Shown here: positions 9,481-17,474 of the stretch, in pieces
How positions within the stretch are numbered: the first letter of the stretch is position 1
Layout of the letters: every line of letters begins with the position of its first letter
From: Pseudomonas denitrificans (nom. rej.)
GTDB taxonomy: Bacteria; Pseudomonadota; Gammaproteobacteria; Pseudomonadales; Pseudomonadaceae
NCBI RefSeq assembly: GCF_008807415.1
Contig: NZ_CP043626.1
Coordinates: 2,108,001 to 2,172,000, forward strand
Direction of reading: 5' to 3'
Length of the DNA: 64,000 bases
The notes under the pieces: generated by a model
The model's input: only the letters and a program-made list of their open reading frames with translations
Told to the model about the DNA's origin: nothing
Databases searched by the model: none
Made by a program: the position numbers and the translations under genes

Positions 9481-10746
9481 ATGCGCACTTCCCTTCGCCT
9501 CACGCCCGGCCTGCTGCTGTGCGTCGCCTCGCTGCCTGCGCTGGCCGAAGAAGGCCTGCTCGACCGACCCACCATGACCGGCGACTGGGGCGGCCTGCGC
9601 CACCAGCTGGAACAGGACGGCGTCAAGTTCACCGGCGACTACAGCGGCGAGACCGCCTACAACGCCCACGGCGGCCTGCACCGCTCGGCGCGCTATTCGC
9701 AGAACATCAAGCTGGGCGTGCAGTTCGACCTGTCGAAACTCTACGGCCTGGACAACGGCGGCAAGGTCCAGCTGACCATCAACGACCGCCGCGGCAACAG
9801 CGCCTCGGAAGACCTGGTGGGCAACCGCCTGCCGGTCCAGGAAAACTACGGCGGCCTCTACACCCGTCTGACCGAGCTGAGCTACGAGCACGACCTGAGC
9901 CAGGCGCTGAACCTCAAGCTCGGCTACATGGCCATGGGCAACGACGTCGGCGGACTGGACAGCGGTATCCTCTGCAACTTCATGAACGCCGGCTTCTGCG
10001 GCCACCCGCTGAACATGTCCGGCGGCAGCGGCTGGACCAACTACCCCAACGCGCACCTGGGAGCGCGGGTGAAGTACAGCTTCGCGCCGGACTGGCAGCT
10101 GCGCATCGCCGCCTTCAACGTCGACCCGGAAAGCAACGGCAACTCCAGCCGCGCCTGGCATCTCACCCCCAAACACACCACCGGCACCGTGGTGCCCATC
10201 GAGCTGATCTACAAGCCCCAGGGCGAGCTGCCCGGCGAGTACAAGCTGGGCTGGTACTACGACAGCTCCGACGTACAGCGCATCGGCAGCGACAAGCAGG
10301 AGTCCGGCCGCAGCGGCCACTACCTGCTGGTGGACCAGGCCGTGTGGAACGACCCGGCCACCAAGGGGCGCAGCCTGCACCTGTTCGGCCAGGCTTCGGC
10401 CGCCAGCAGCGCCGCCTCGCCCTTCACCAGGTGGTATGGCGCCGGCGTCGTGCTCTACAAGCCCTTCGAAGGCCGCCCGAAGGACAGCCTCGCGCTGGGT
10501 TATGGCCGCGCCGTGCCCAACCCGCGCAGCCGCGAGGTGCAGGAGAACAACGCTCTCGCCAACGGCCAGGACTATCCGAACCTGGACAGCGGCGAACAAC
10601 TGATCGAGCTGAGCTACGGCTACCAGGCCACCCCCTGGCTGACCCTGCGCCCGGACGTGCAGTACGTCATCGAGCCGGGCGCCTTCTCCGGCCAGGACAT
10701 CGACAACGCCCTGCTGCTCGGCCTGCAGGTCAAGGCGACGTTCTGA
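9481..10746 (+). CDS. Carbohydrate-selective porin, OprB family
   Basis: A 421-residue outer-membrane porin. A signal peptide (LLLCVASLPALA) is cleaved before EEGLLDRPTMTGDWGGLR, the typical OprB start region (TGDWGGLR plus QDGVKFTGDYSGE). The barrel ends in a C-terminal Phe (LQVKATF), as required for BAM-dependent assembly. The start ATG 9481 has AGGAAA seven bases before it. OprB porins admit glucose and other sugars to the periplasm. Its position after gcd, matching a block I recall in P. aeruginosa, makes glucose supply to the PQQ dehydrogenase the likely role. Confidence 0.9.
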   Translation: MRTSLRLTPGLLLCVASLPALAEEGLLDRPTMTGDWGGLRHQLEQDGVKFTGDYSGETAYNAHGGLHRSARYSQNIKLGVQFDLSKLYGLDNGGKVQLTINDRRGNSASEDLVGNRLPVQENYGGLYTRLTELSYEHDLSQALNLKLGYMAMGNDVGGLDSGILCNFMNAGFCGHPLNMSGGSGWTNYPNAHLGARVKYSFAPDWQLRIAAFNVDPESNGNSSRAWHLTPKHTTGTVVPIELIYKPQGELPGEYKLGWYYDSSDVQRIGSDKQESGRSGHYLLVDQAVWNDPATKGRSLHLFGQASAASSAASPFTRWYGAGVVLYKPFEGRPKDSLALGYGRAVPNPRSREVQENNALANGQDYPNLDSGEQLIELSYGYQATPWLTLRPDVQYVIEPGAFSGQDIDNALLLGLQVKATF

Positions 10747-10893
10747 GACCCGCGGCCCTGAGACAAATTGATACAGTAACCCCATGATTCATAGGACTTT
10801 TCCTATACAAATAGAACGCCCGTACTCCTAAACTGGCCTGTCACCCTGCGGGAACACCCGCAGGACGTTGACACCGGTTATATGGAGCTACAC

Positions 10894-11226
10894 ATGCCCG
10901 GTTGGTATGAAATCAAGGAGCTCAGCAGCGGCAACCGTCGCGTTCTGCTCAAGAACACTGCCCACGGTACTCTGCTGGAAACTCTGGCCTACCCGACACA
11001 GGAGGCAGCCGAGCAGGCCATCAACAGCCTCCGCAGCTCCTGTGCGGCCGTCGAGCGCTACAAGCGCCAGATGTCCCCCGGCGGCAAGAATTTCTTCGTG
11101 ATCCGCGATAACACCGGTGCAGAACTGCTGACCAGCAAGCTGTACGACTCCGAGGCCGCTCGCGACCAGGCGATCGCAACGATCGCCCAGGCCGGCCTCA
11201 GCACCGAGCTGCGCAAGCACGCCTGA
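10894..11226 (+). CDS. YegP family protein (two DUF1508 repeats)
   Basis: A 110-residue cytoplasmic protein with two copies of the DUF1508 fold: GWYEIKEL..RRVLLKN..GTLLETLAYPTQEAAEQAI near residues 3–47 and KNFFVIRDNTGAELLTSKLYDSEAARDQAI near residues 64–95. The ATG at 10894 has GGAG seven bases upstream; an in-frame ATG at 10882 overlaps that ribosome site and is rejected. The function of the family is unknown. It is a single-gene unit closed by a strong terminator. Confidence 0.85.
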   Translation: MPGWYEIKELSSGNRRVLLKNTAHGTLLETLAYPTQEAAEQAINSLRSSCAAVERYKRQMSPGGKNFFVIRDNTGAELLTSKLYDSEAARDQAIATIAQAGLSTELRKHA

Positions 11227-11240
11227 GTGACGAGTGAATG

Positions 11241-11270
11241 AAAGAGCCCCGCGCAATGCGGGGCTTTTTT
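11241..11270 (+). terminator. Rho-independent terminator after the yegP-like gene
   Basis: AGCCCCGC and GCGGGGCT form an 8-bp stem around GCAAT, followed by six T. It lies 15 bp after the stop codon of the DUF1508 gene. Confidence 0.9.
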
Positions 11271-11285
11271 ATGGGCATCTGGCCT

Positions 11286-11540
11286 TGCAGGGCGGATAAC
11301 GCTGGCGCGATATGCGCCCTACGAACTTATCCGCGAAGTCCCGGGCGGCGGAATCCGCAACTAGCGGGAATTACCGACGCACAGCGCCCGCTCCTACGGG
11401 ATAGATCTGTGCTCGGATCGGCCCTCACCCTAACCCTCTCCCAGGGGGAGAGGGGACCGTTCGGTGCCGGATGAGACCACAGCGTCAGCCGGCACGATTT
11501 GCTCCCTCTCCCTGAGGGAGAGGGCTGGGGGTGAGGGGGA
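11286..11540. repeat. Intergenic palindromic repeats
   Basis: This gap of about 350 bp carries no gene. It holds a REP-like unit at 11286–11323 (GCAGGGCGGATAACGC with a GCGCCCTACG end) and a second complex at 11421–11540. There CCCTCACCC–TAACCCTCTCCC–AGGGGGAGAGGGG is followed about 40 bp later by CCCTCTCCCTGAGGGAGAGGG and CTGGGGGTGAGGG. The outer and inner arms are mutually complementary, so the whole can fold into nested hairpins. Repeats of this sort are common between Pseudomonas genes. Confidence 0.7.
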
Positions 11541-11579
11541 AAGCACAAACACCGAACTACCAGGGAAAGACAGTTGCTC

Positions 11580-11957
11580 CTACAGGTTGGCTCCGTCGTT
11601 CCCGGAAACCACGGTGGTCATGCTCTTGCCGTCCACCCACCGCAGCGGCAGCGACTCCGGGTCGAAGTCGTCGATGCAGCAGGCATTCACACTGAGCAGC
11701 GCCGGATTGCTGCGGCGCTGGTGGTAAACGTAGATGCCGCATGTCCCGCAGAAGTAATGCAGCGCGACGCCGCTGTTCCAGCGATACAGGTGCAAGGCCT
11801 GATCACCGCGGGTCAATCGGAAGTTGTCCTTCGGCACGGTCGCCATCAGGGCGTTGCGCTTGCCGCACAGCGAACAGTCGCAGCGCACCAGTTCATCGAG
11901 CTCCGCGTCGAAGGCGAAAGCCACCGCGCCGCAGTGGCAGGTGCCGGTGTAATGCAT
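11580..11957 (-). CDS. GFA family zinc protein (glutathione-dependent formaldehyde-activating-like)
   Basis: A 125-residue protein of the GFA/CENP-V fold. The start MHYTGTCHC at 11957 is fixed by a near-perfect AGGAGG ribosome site. Zinc ligands are visible: CHC at residues 7–9, CDCSLC at 26–31 and CGTC at 70–73. Only one family member (Gfa of Paracoccus) is tied to the glutathione–formaldehyde adduct, so that activity should not be assumed. It stands alone between repeat DNA and a divergent MFS transporter. Confidence 0.85.
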   Translation of the reverse strand: MHYTGTCHCGAVAFAFDAELDELVRCDCSLCGKRNALMATVPKDNFRLTRGDQALHLYRWNSGVALHYFCGTCGIYVYHQRRSNPALLSVNACCIDDFDPESLPLRWVDGKSMTTVVSGNDGANL

Positions 11958-12134
11958 GGCTGAATCCTCCTCGGGGATGCCCTTCATCGCTGATCCTCAT
12001 GAATACATCAGCGTAGACACCCCGCTATTCGTGACTCCGAATCAACTATCCTTTGCTGTTTACCACGTTTTTCTCAACGACTGACTTCCGGACAATGCCT
12101 CCCATCGCATCCCATTCGTCCGGAGCCCCACACC

Positions 12135-13334
12135 ATGCCCCTCGCACTCCTGGCGCTGACGCTCAGCGCCTTCGCCATCGGCACGACGGAGTTCGTCATC
12201 GTCGGCCTGATCCCGACCATCGCCACCGACCTGGGCATCACCCTGCCCTCCGCCGGCCTGCTGGTCAGCCTCTACGCCCTGAGCGTCGCCATTGGCGCAC
12301 CGCTGCTCACCGCCATGACCGGGCGCATCCCGCGCAAGGCCTTGCTGGTCGGCCTGATGGCACTGTTCACCCTCGGCAACCTGGTGGCCTGGCAGGCACC
12401 CAGCTACGAATCGCTGATCATCGCGCGCATCCTCACCGGCCTGGCCCACGGTGTGTTCTTCTCGGTCGGCTCGATCATCGCCACCAACCTGGTGAGCAAG
12501 GACAAGGCCGCCAGCGCCATCGCGACCATGTTCAGCGGCATGACCGTGGCCTTCGTCACCGGCATCCCGCTGGGCACCTTCATTGGCCAGCACCTGGGCT
12601 GGCGCGTGACCTTCCTGGTGGTCGCCGCCTTTGGCGTGGTCGCCCTGCTCGGCAGCCTGCTGTTCGTGCCGAAGAACATCCAGCACACCCCGCCGGCACC
12701 GCTGCTGCGCCAGGCCCGCGTGCTGCTGCAACCGCGCCTGCTGCTGGTCTATGCGATGACCGCCGTGGGCTACGGCGGTTCGCTGATCGCCTTCACCTTC
12801 CTCGCGCCGATCCTCCAGGACCTGGCCGGTTTCAGCCCGAACATGGTCGGCGCCGTGCTCCTGGCCTACGGTGTCTCGGTGGCCATCGGCAATATCTGGG
12901 GCGGCCGCCTGGCCGACAAGCGCGGCCCGGTCAGCGCCCTGAAGATCATCTTCGGCCTGCTGGCTTCGGTACTGCTGGTGCTGACCTTCACCGCCGGCAA
13001 CCCGTGGCTGGTGGTGCTGACGGTGCTGGCCTGGGGCGCAGTGGCCTTCGGCAACGTGCCAGGCCTGCAGGTGTATGTCGTGCAACAGGCCGAGCGCGTG
13101 GCGCCGGATGCCGTGGACGTGGCCGCCGGCTTCAACATCGCCGCGTTCAACCTCGGCGTGGCTGGCGGTTCCTGGGCGGGCGGTCTGGTCGTCAGTCACC
13201 TGGGCCTGGGCCACACCCCCTGGATCGCCGCCGTGGTCACCCTCGCCGCCTTCGGCCTGACCGCCCTGAGTGGCCGTCTGGACCGCAGAAATTCCATGGA
13301 ACCGGCCGCCGCTGGCGCGGTTCCCACTCACTGA
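12135..13334 (+). CDS. MFS transporter, DHA1 family (sugar or drug efflux type)
   Basis: A 399-residue, 12-helix major facilitator. The DHA1 signature is present at the N-terminus ([20 protein letters not shown]), with loop 2–3 basic residues (GRIPRKALL) and the motif C region (GIPLGTFIG). AraJ, YdeA and Cml-type efflux carriers share this layout. It is 19 bp ahead of an aldo/keto reductase on the same strand, so they may form an operon. The substrate cannot be told. Confidence 0.85.
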   Translation: MPLALLALTLSAFAIGTTEFVIVGLIPTIATDLGITLPSAGLLVSLYALSVAIGAPLLTAMTGRIPRKALLVGLMALFTLGNLVAWQAPSYESLIIARILTGLAHGVFFSVGSIIATNLVSKDKAASAIATMFSGMTVAFVTGIPLGTFIGQHLGWRVTFLVVAAFGVVALLGSLLFVPKNIQHTPPAPLLRQARVLLQPRLLLVYAMTAVGYGGSLIAFTFLAPILQDLAGFSPNMVGAVLLAYGVSVAIGNIWGGRLADKRGPVSALKIIFGLLASVLLVLTFTAGNPWLVVLTVLAWGAVAFGNVPGLQVYVVQQAERVAPDAVDVAAGFNIAAFNLGVAGGSWAGGLVVSHLGLGHTPWIAAVVTLAAFGLTALSGRLDRRNSMEPAAAGAVPTH

Positions 13335-13353
13335 TCGACCAAGGAGACTTCCC

Positions 13354-14157
13354 ATGAGCGTTCCCGCATTCGGCCTCGGCACCTTCCGCCTCAAGGGCCA
13401 GACCGTCATCGACTCCATCCGCACCGCGCTGGACCTGGGCTACCGCGCCATCGACACCGCGCAGATCTACGGCAACGAAGCCGACGTCGGCGAGGCCATT
13501 GCCGGCGCCAGGGTCAAGCGTGACGAGCTGTACCTGACCACCAAGATCTGGACCGAGAACTACGCTGCCGACAAGCTGATCCCCAGCCTCAAGGACAGCC
13601 TGCACAAGCTGCGTACCGACCGTGTCGAGCTGACCCTGATCCACTGGCCGTCACCCAAGGGCGAAGTCCCGGTCGCCGAATTCATGGGCGCCCTGGCCGA
13701 AGCCAAGGCCCAGGGCCTGACCGGCGAGATCGGCGTCTCCAACTTCACCATCGCGCTGATGCAGGAAGCCATCGCCGCCGTTGGTGCGGGCCAGATCGCC
13801 ACCAACCAGGTGGAACTGCACCCCTACCTGCAGAACCGCAAGGTCGTCGATTTCGCCAAAAGCCAGGGCATCCACATCACCTCCTACATGACCCTGGGCT
13901 ACGGCAAGGTGCTCAGCGACGAGGTGATCATCGAGATCGCCAAGCGCCACGGTGCAACCCCGGCGCAGGTCACCCTGGCCTGGGCCATGCAGCTGGGCTA
14001 CTCGGTCATCCCCTCGTCCACCAGGCGCGAGAACCTCGAAGGCAACCTGCGCGCCGTCGACCTGCGCCTGACCGACGCCGACATGGCCGCCATCGCCGCG
14101 CTGGAGCGCAACGAGCGCATCACCAGCCCGGAAAGCCTGGCCCCGGCCTGGGATTGA
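13354..14157 (+). CDS. dkgB: Aldo/keto reductase, 2,5-diketo-D-gluconate reductase B-like
   Basis: A 267-residue NADPH-dependent reductase of the AKR superfamily, started at [11 protein letters not shown] behind AAGGAG. The catalytic tetrad is intact: Asp34, Tyr39 ([11 protein letters not shown]), Lys64 (LTTKIW) and His97 (LIHWP). The C-terminal cofactor block [15 protein letters not shown] is also present. Length and sequence fit DkgB, which reduces methylglyoxal and other aldehydes, and 2,5-diketogluconate in vitro. With periplasmic glucose oxidation encoded about 5 kb away, a link to ketogluconate metabolism is possible but only inferred. Confidence 0.85.
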   Translation: MSVPAFGLGTFRLKGQTVIDSIRTALDLGYRAIDTAQIYGNEADVGEAIAGARVKRDELYLTTKIWTENYAADKLIPSLKDSLHKLRTDRVELTLIHWPSPKGEVPVAEFMGALAEAKAQGLTGEIGVSNFTIALMQEAIAAVGAGQIATNQVELHPYLQNRKVVDFAKSQGIHITSYMTLGYGKVLSDEVIIEIAKRHGATPAQVTLAWAMQLGYSVIPSSTRRENLEGNLRAVDLRLTDADMAAIAALERNERITSPESLAPAWD

Positions 14158-14173
14158 TTCGTCCCTGTCTGAC

Positions 14174-14196
14174 AGCCGCCCCTCGGGGCGGCTTTT
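14174..14196 (+). terminator. Rho-independent terminator after dkgB
   Basis: GCCGCCCC pairs with GGGGCGGC around a two-base turn, followed by four T. It lies 17 bp after the aldo/keto reductase stop and 20 bp before the next start. Confidence 0.75.
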
Positions 14197-14215
14197 CCGC
14201 TTCCAAGGAATACTC

Positions 14216-15241
14216 ATGAGAGCACCCGAGCACACCCCCGCAAACGACTACGCCGCCTGGACCTGGACGCCCGGCGCCGGCCTCGACGGGCTGACCCTCG
14301 CCCGCCTGCCGGTGCCCACGCCGGGCCCGGACGAAGTGCTGGTGGCCAACACCGCCATCGCACTGAACCCGGTGGACTGGAAGATGATCGACTGGGGCCG
14401 CGACGACTGGCAGCAAGGCCAGGTGCCCGGCGTGGATGGCGTCGGCATCGTCATCGCGGTGGGCAGCGAGGTGAACCTGCGCGCCGGTGCCCGCGTCGCC
14501 TACCACCAGGCGCTGACCCGCGGCGGCAGCTTCGCCGAATACACCCTGCTGCGCGCCCGCGCCGTCTACCCGGTGCCCGATTCGCTGGACGACGCCACCG
14601 CCGCCAGCCTGCCCTGCCCCGGTCTCACCGCCTGGCAGGCACTGGACAAGTTGCCGGCCTGCAACAACCGCGACGTGCTGGTGACCGGGGCCGGCGGAGC
14701 AGTCGGCTACCTGCTGGCGCAACTCGCCCTGCAACGCGGCCTGCGCGTGTGGGTGACGGCCTCGGCGAAACGCCGCGAGCACCTGCTGCAACTGGGTATC
14801 GCCGGAGTCTTCGACTACCGCGACGGCCAGTGGACCCAGCACCTGCTCGAAGCCCTCGGCCCGCGTCGCCTGCACGGGATCTTCGACACCGTCAGCGGTA
14901 ACCACGCCGCCAGCCTCGCCCCGCTGCTGGGCTACAACGGCCACCTGGTGTGCATCCAGGACCGCCAGGAAGGCGCCCCGCTGCCGGCTTTCAGTACCGC
15001 CATCTCGCTGCATGAAGTGGCGCTCAACAGTATCCACGCCCATGGCGAAACCCTCGACTGGCAAGAACTGCACGCAGGCGCAGAACAACTGATGCAGGGC
15101 GTCGCCAATGGCCAGCTGCAGGCGCCGGCGAAGCAATTTTTCGACTTCGCCGAGCTGCCCGAAGCGCTGCACCGCTTGAAGTCCGGCGCAGGCAGCGGTA
15201 AATGGATCAGTCGCCTGCCGGCGCCGATGGTCATCGCCTGA
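14216..15241 (+). CDS. MDR-superfamily oxidoreductase (quinone reductase / zinc-less alcohol dehydrogenase type)
   Basis: A 341-residue medium-chain reductase. The N-terminal GroES-like domain (VANTAIALNPVDWKMIDWG, VPGVDGVGIVIAVG) lacks the structural-zinc cysteine cluster. The Rossmann motif VTGAGGAVGYLLAQLA follows near residue 160, then FDTVSGNHAASLAPLL. This points to the NADPH:quinone reductase branch rather than zinc alcohol dehydrogenases. The start ATG 14216 has AAGGAA upstream. No partner indicates the substrate. Confidence 0.85.
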   Translation: MRAPEHTPANDYAAWTWTPGAGLDGLTLARLPVPTPGPDEVLVANTAIALNPVDWKMIDWGRDDWQQGQVPGVDGVGIVIAVGSEVNLRAGARVAYHQALTRGGSFAEYTLLRARAVYPVPDSLDDATAASLPCPGLTAWQALDKLPACNNRDVLVTGAGGAVGYLLAQLALQRGLRVWVTASAKRREHLLQLGIAGVFDYRDGQWTQHLLEALGPRRLHGIFDTVSGNHAASLAPLLGYNGHLVCIQDRQEGAPLPAFSTAISLHEVALNSIHAHGETLDWQELHAGAEQLMQGVANGQLQAPAKQFFDFAELPEALHRLKSGAGSGKWISRLPAPMVIA

Positions 15242-15293
15242 CCGGACCGCTTCGGGGTAAAGCCGAATCCCCATCTGGCAGGATGAACACGTC

Positions 15294-15374
15294 GTAGGAT
15301 GGCGTGGAGCGCAGCGATACCCATCGATGCCGTGCACCCGACGCATGGGTATCGCTGCGCTCCACCCATCCTAC
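15294..15374. repeat. 81-bp near-perfect palindrome (REP/BIME-like)
   Basis: The left arm GTAGGATGG.GTGGAGCGCAGCG and ATACCCATCGATG is mirrored by CGCATGGGTAT and CGCTGCGCTCCACCCATCCTAC. About 34 bases pair on each side around a small loop (GTGCACC). It lies between the MDR oxidoreductase and the SDR gene. Its strength as a hairpin could stall transcription or stabilise an upstream mRNA. Confidence 0.85.
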
Positions 15375-15417
15375 AAGAGCGCCCCCGGACAACCCTCAGA
15401 ACGAACAGGAGAACATC

Positions 15418-16200
15418 ATGGATCTGGGCATCAAGGGCCGCTGGGCCGTGGTCTGCGCCGCCAGCAAGGGCCTGGGCAAGGGTTGCGCCCTGGCGCTGGC
15501 CCGCGAGGGCGTGAACCTGGCGATCAACGCCCGCGACGTCGACACCCTCGCCGCCACCGCCGCTGAACTGCGCCTGCTGGGCGTGGAAGTACGCGAAGTG
15601 GCCGGCGACATCAGCCAGCCGGACGTGCGCGCCGCACTGGTCGCCGCCTGCCCGCAGGTGGACATCCTGGTCAACAACGCCGGCGGTCCCCCGCCTGGTG
15701 ATTTCCGCGACTGGGAACGCGAGGACTGGCTGCGCGCCCTGGAGCTGAACATGCTCACGCCCATCGAGCTGATCAAGGCCACCATCGACGGCATGGCCGA
15801 GCGCGGCTTCGGGCGCATCGTCAACATCACCTCCGGTTCGGTTAAAGCGCCGATCGCCACCCTCGGCCTGTCGAACGGCGCGCGCAGCGGCCTGACCGGG
15901 TTCGTTGCCGGCGTTGCCCGCCAGCCGCAGATAGCGGGCAACAACGTGACCCTCAACGGCCTGCTGCCCGGCTCCTTCGACACCGACCGCCTGCGCAGCG
16001 GCTTCCACCGCGCGGCAACCCTCAGTGGACGCGACGAAGGCGAACTGGTGGATGCCGGCAAACAGGAGATCCCCGCCGGGCGCTTCGGCAGCGCCGAGGA
16101 ATTCGGTGCTTTCTGCGCCTTCCTGTGCAGCGCCCACGCCGGCTACCTGACCGGGCAGAACCTGCTGCTCGATGGCGGCGCCTATCCGGGCACCTACTGA
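15418..16200 (+). CDS. SDR family oxidoreductase lacking the catalytic Tyr-Lys motif
   Basis: A 260-residue short-chain dehydrogenase/reductase starting at MDLGIKG after ACAGGAG. The cofactor motif is variant but recognisable (AASKGLGKG, residues 14–22), and NNAGG (86–90) and the Asn of LELN near residue 111 are present. Ser occurs in NITSGS (136–141), but the expected Tyr-x3-Lys is replaced by Ser152-Asn-Gly-Ala-Arg156 (GLSNGARSGLTG). A subset of proteins annotated FabG-like has this substitution; their chemistry is uncertain. The C-terminal YLTGQNLLLDGGAYPG is normal. It precedes a LysR gene on the same strand. Confidence 0.85.
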   Translation: MDLGIKGRWAVVCAASKGLGKGCALALAREGVNLAINARDVDTLAATAAELRLLGVEVREVAGDISQPDVRAALVAACPQVDILVNNAGGPPPGDFRDWEREDWLRALELNMLTPIELIKATIDGMAERGFGRIVNITSGSVKAPIATLGLSNGARSGLTGFVAGVARQPQIAGNNVTLNGLLPGSFDTDRLRSGFHRAATLSGRDEGELVDAGKQEIPAGRFGSAEEFGAFCAFLCSAHAGYLTGQNLLLDGGAYPGTY

Positions 16201-16231
16201 GTCCTGCACCCTGGTCCCAGCACCGGTATCC

Positions 16232-16395
16232 CTGTAGGAGCGAGCCATGCTCGCGATCCGTCGGCAGGGCCGGCGCTGGCCATCGCAGCGGAAGTCTGCC
16301 ATCGGACGAATTCCAACCCTACCGGCACCTGGCACCGAATCTCCCTGCAGAGTCGCCCTAAGGGCGCGGTCGCGGGCATGGCCCGCTCCTGCAAT
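16232..16395. repeat. Two REP-like hairpin units
   Basis: CTGTAGGAGCGAGCCATGCTCGCGA at the left and GGGCGCGGTCGCGGGCATGGCCCGCTCCTGCA at the right belong to the TAGGAGCG–CATG–CGCTCCTAC family seen again at 24283, 35015 and 58060. They face each other across about 100 bp without a gene. Confidence 0.65.
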
Positions 16396-16468
16396 GGCGC
16401 CCGATGTTCAAGACAACCCAGCTACGCCGCCCCTACAATCACCCCGCCGCTCCCGAACAGGCCTGCCG

Positions 16469-17374
16469 ATGAAAGCCCACTCCGACGAACTCAAGACCTT
16501 CGCCACGGTGATCGACTGCGGCTCCATCACCGCCGCCGCCGAACAGCTGGGGCTGACGCCCTCGGCCGTCAGCCGTGCGCTGTCGAAGCTGGAGGAAAAG
16601 CTCGGCACCACCCTGCTCAACCGCACCACGCGGCGCATGAAGCTGACCGAGGAAGGCGAGTTCTTCCTCGAGAATGCCCGGCACATCCTCGAACAGATGG
16701 ACGCCCTGGAAGAGCGCCTGGCCCTGCGCCAGCAATCCCCGGCCGGTCGTCTGCGGATCAACGCGGCGTCGCCCTTCATGCTCCACGCGGTAGTGCCGCA
16801 TATCGGCGCCTTCCGCGAGCGCTATCCGGACATCGAGCTGCAGCTCAACACCAACGACCTCAACATCGACCTGCTGGAACAGAGCACCGACATCGCCATC
16901 CGCATCGGCCACCTCGCCGACTCCAGCCTGCACGCCCGTCCGCTGGGCAGCAGCCGCCTGAATTTGCTCGCCGCTCCCCAATACCTTGAGCGCCACGGCA
17001 CCCCGACCAACCTGGAAGAGCTGCTCGGCCACTCGCTGCTGGGCTTTACCCAGCCCGAGGCGCTGAACGTCTGGCCGATCCGCCACGCCGGGGGCGACAC
17101 CCTCACGGTCGACCCATCGCTGTCCGCCTCCAGCGGCGAGACCTTGCGCCAGCTGGCCATCGGCGCCCAGGGCGTCGCCTGCCTCGCCAGCTTCATGACC
17201 TGTGACGACATCCGCGCCGGCCGACTGGTGCGCGTGCTGCCGGAGATGACCAGCGAGCGCCGCCAGCCGATCCACGCGGTGTACTACCGCAACTCGCAGC
17301 TGGCGCTGCGCATCCAGTGCTTCCTCGACTTCATCCAGGAGCGTCTGGCGCAGTCGCTGCACGCCACCGGCTAA
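16469..17374 (+). CDS. LysR family transcriptional regulator
   Basis: A 301-residue LTTR started at MKAHSDELKTF; the longer open frame upstream runs through repeat DNA. The winged helix is at residues 1–60 (GSITAAAEQLGLTPSAVSRALSKLEEKLG, split across helices), and the effector-binding domain follows from about 90. It lies 100 bp before an AaeXAB-like export operon on the same strand, in the place where AaeR-type regulators are found, so it may control that pump. Control of the preceding SDR is an alternative. Confidence 0.87.
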   Translation: MKAHSDELKTFATVIDCGSITAAAEQLGLTPSAVSRALSKLEEKLGTTLLNRTTRRMKLTEEGEFFLENARHILEQMDALEERLALRQQSPAGRLRINAASPFMLHAVVPHIGAFRERYPDIELQLNTNDLNIDLLEQSTDIAIRIGHLADSSLHARPLGSSRLNLLAAPQYLERHGTPTNLEELLGHSLLGFTQPEALNVWPIRHAGGDTLTVDPSLSASSGETLRQLAIGAQGVACLASFMTCDDIRAGRLVRVLPEMTSERRQPIHAVYYRNSQLALRIQCFLDFIQERLAQSLHATG

Positions 17375-17474
17375 GCCAAGAAATTTCCCACAGCCGGAAA
17401 ACCTCGACCACACTCAACAGGGTTCGCGACGCTCCACCGCCGGGGCGTCTTCCCGCAGAGATCGAGGGCCTGGC

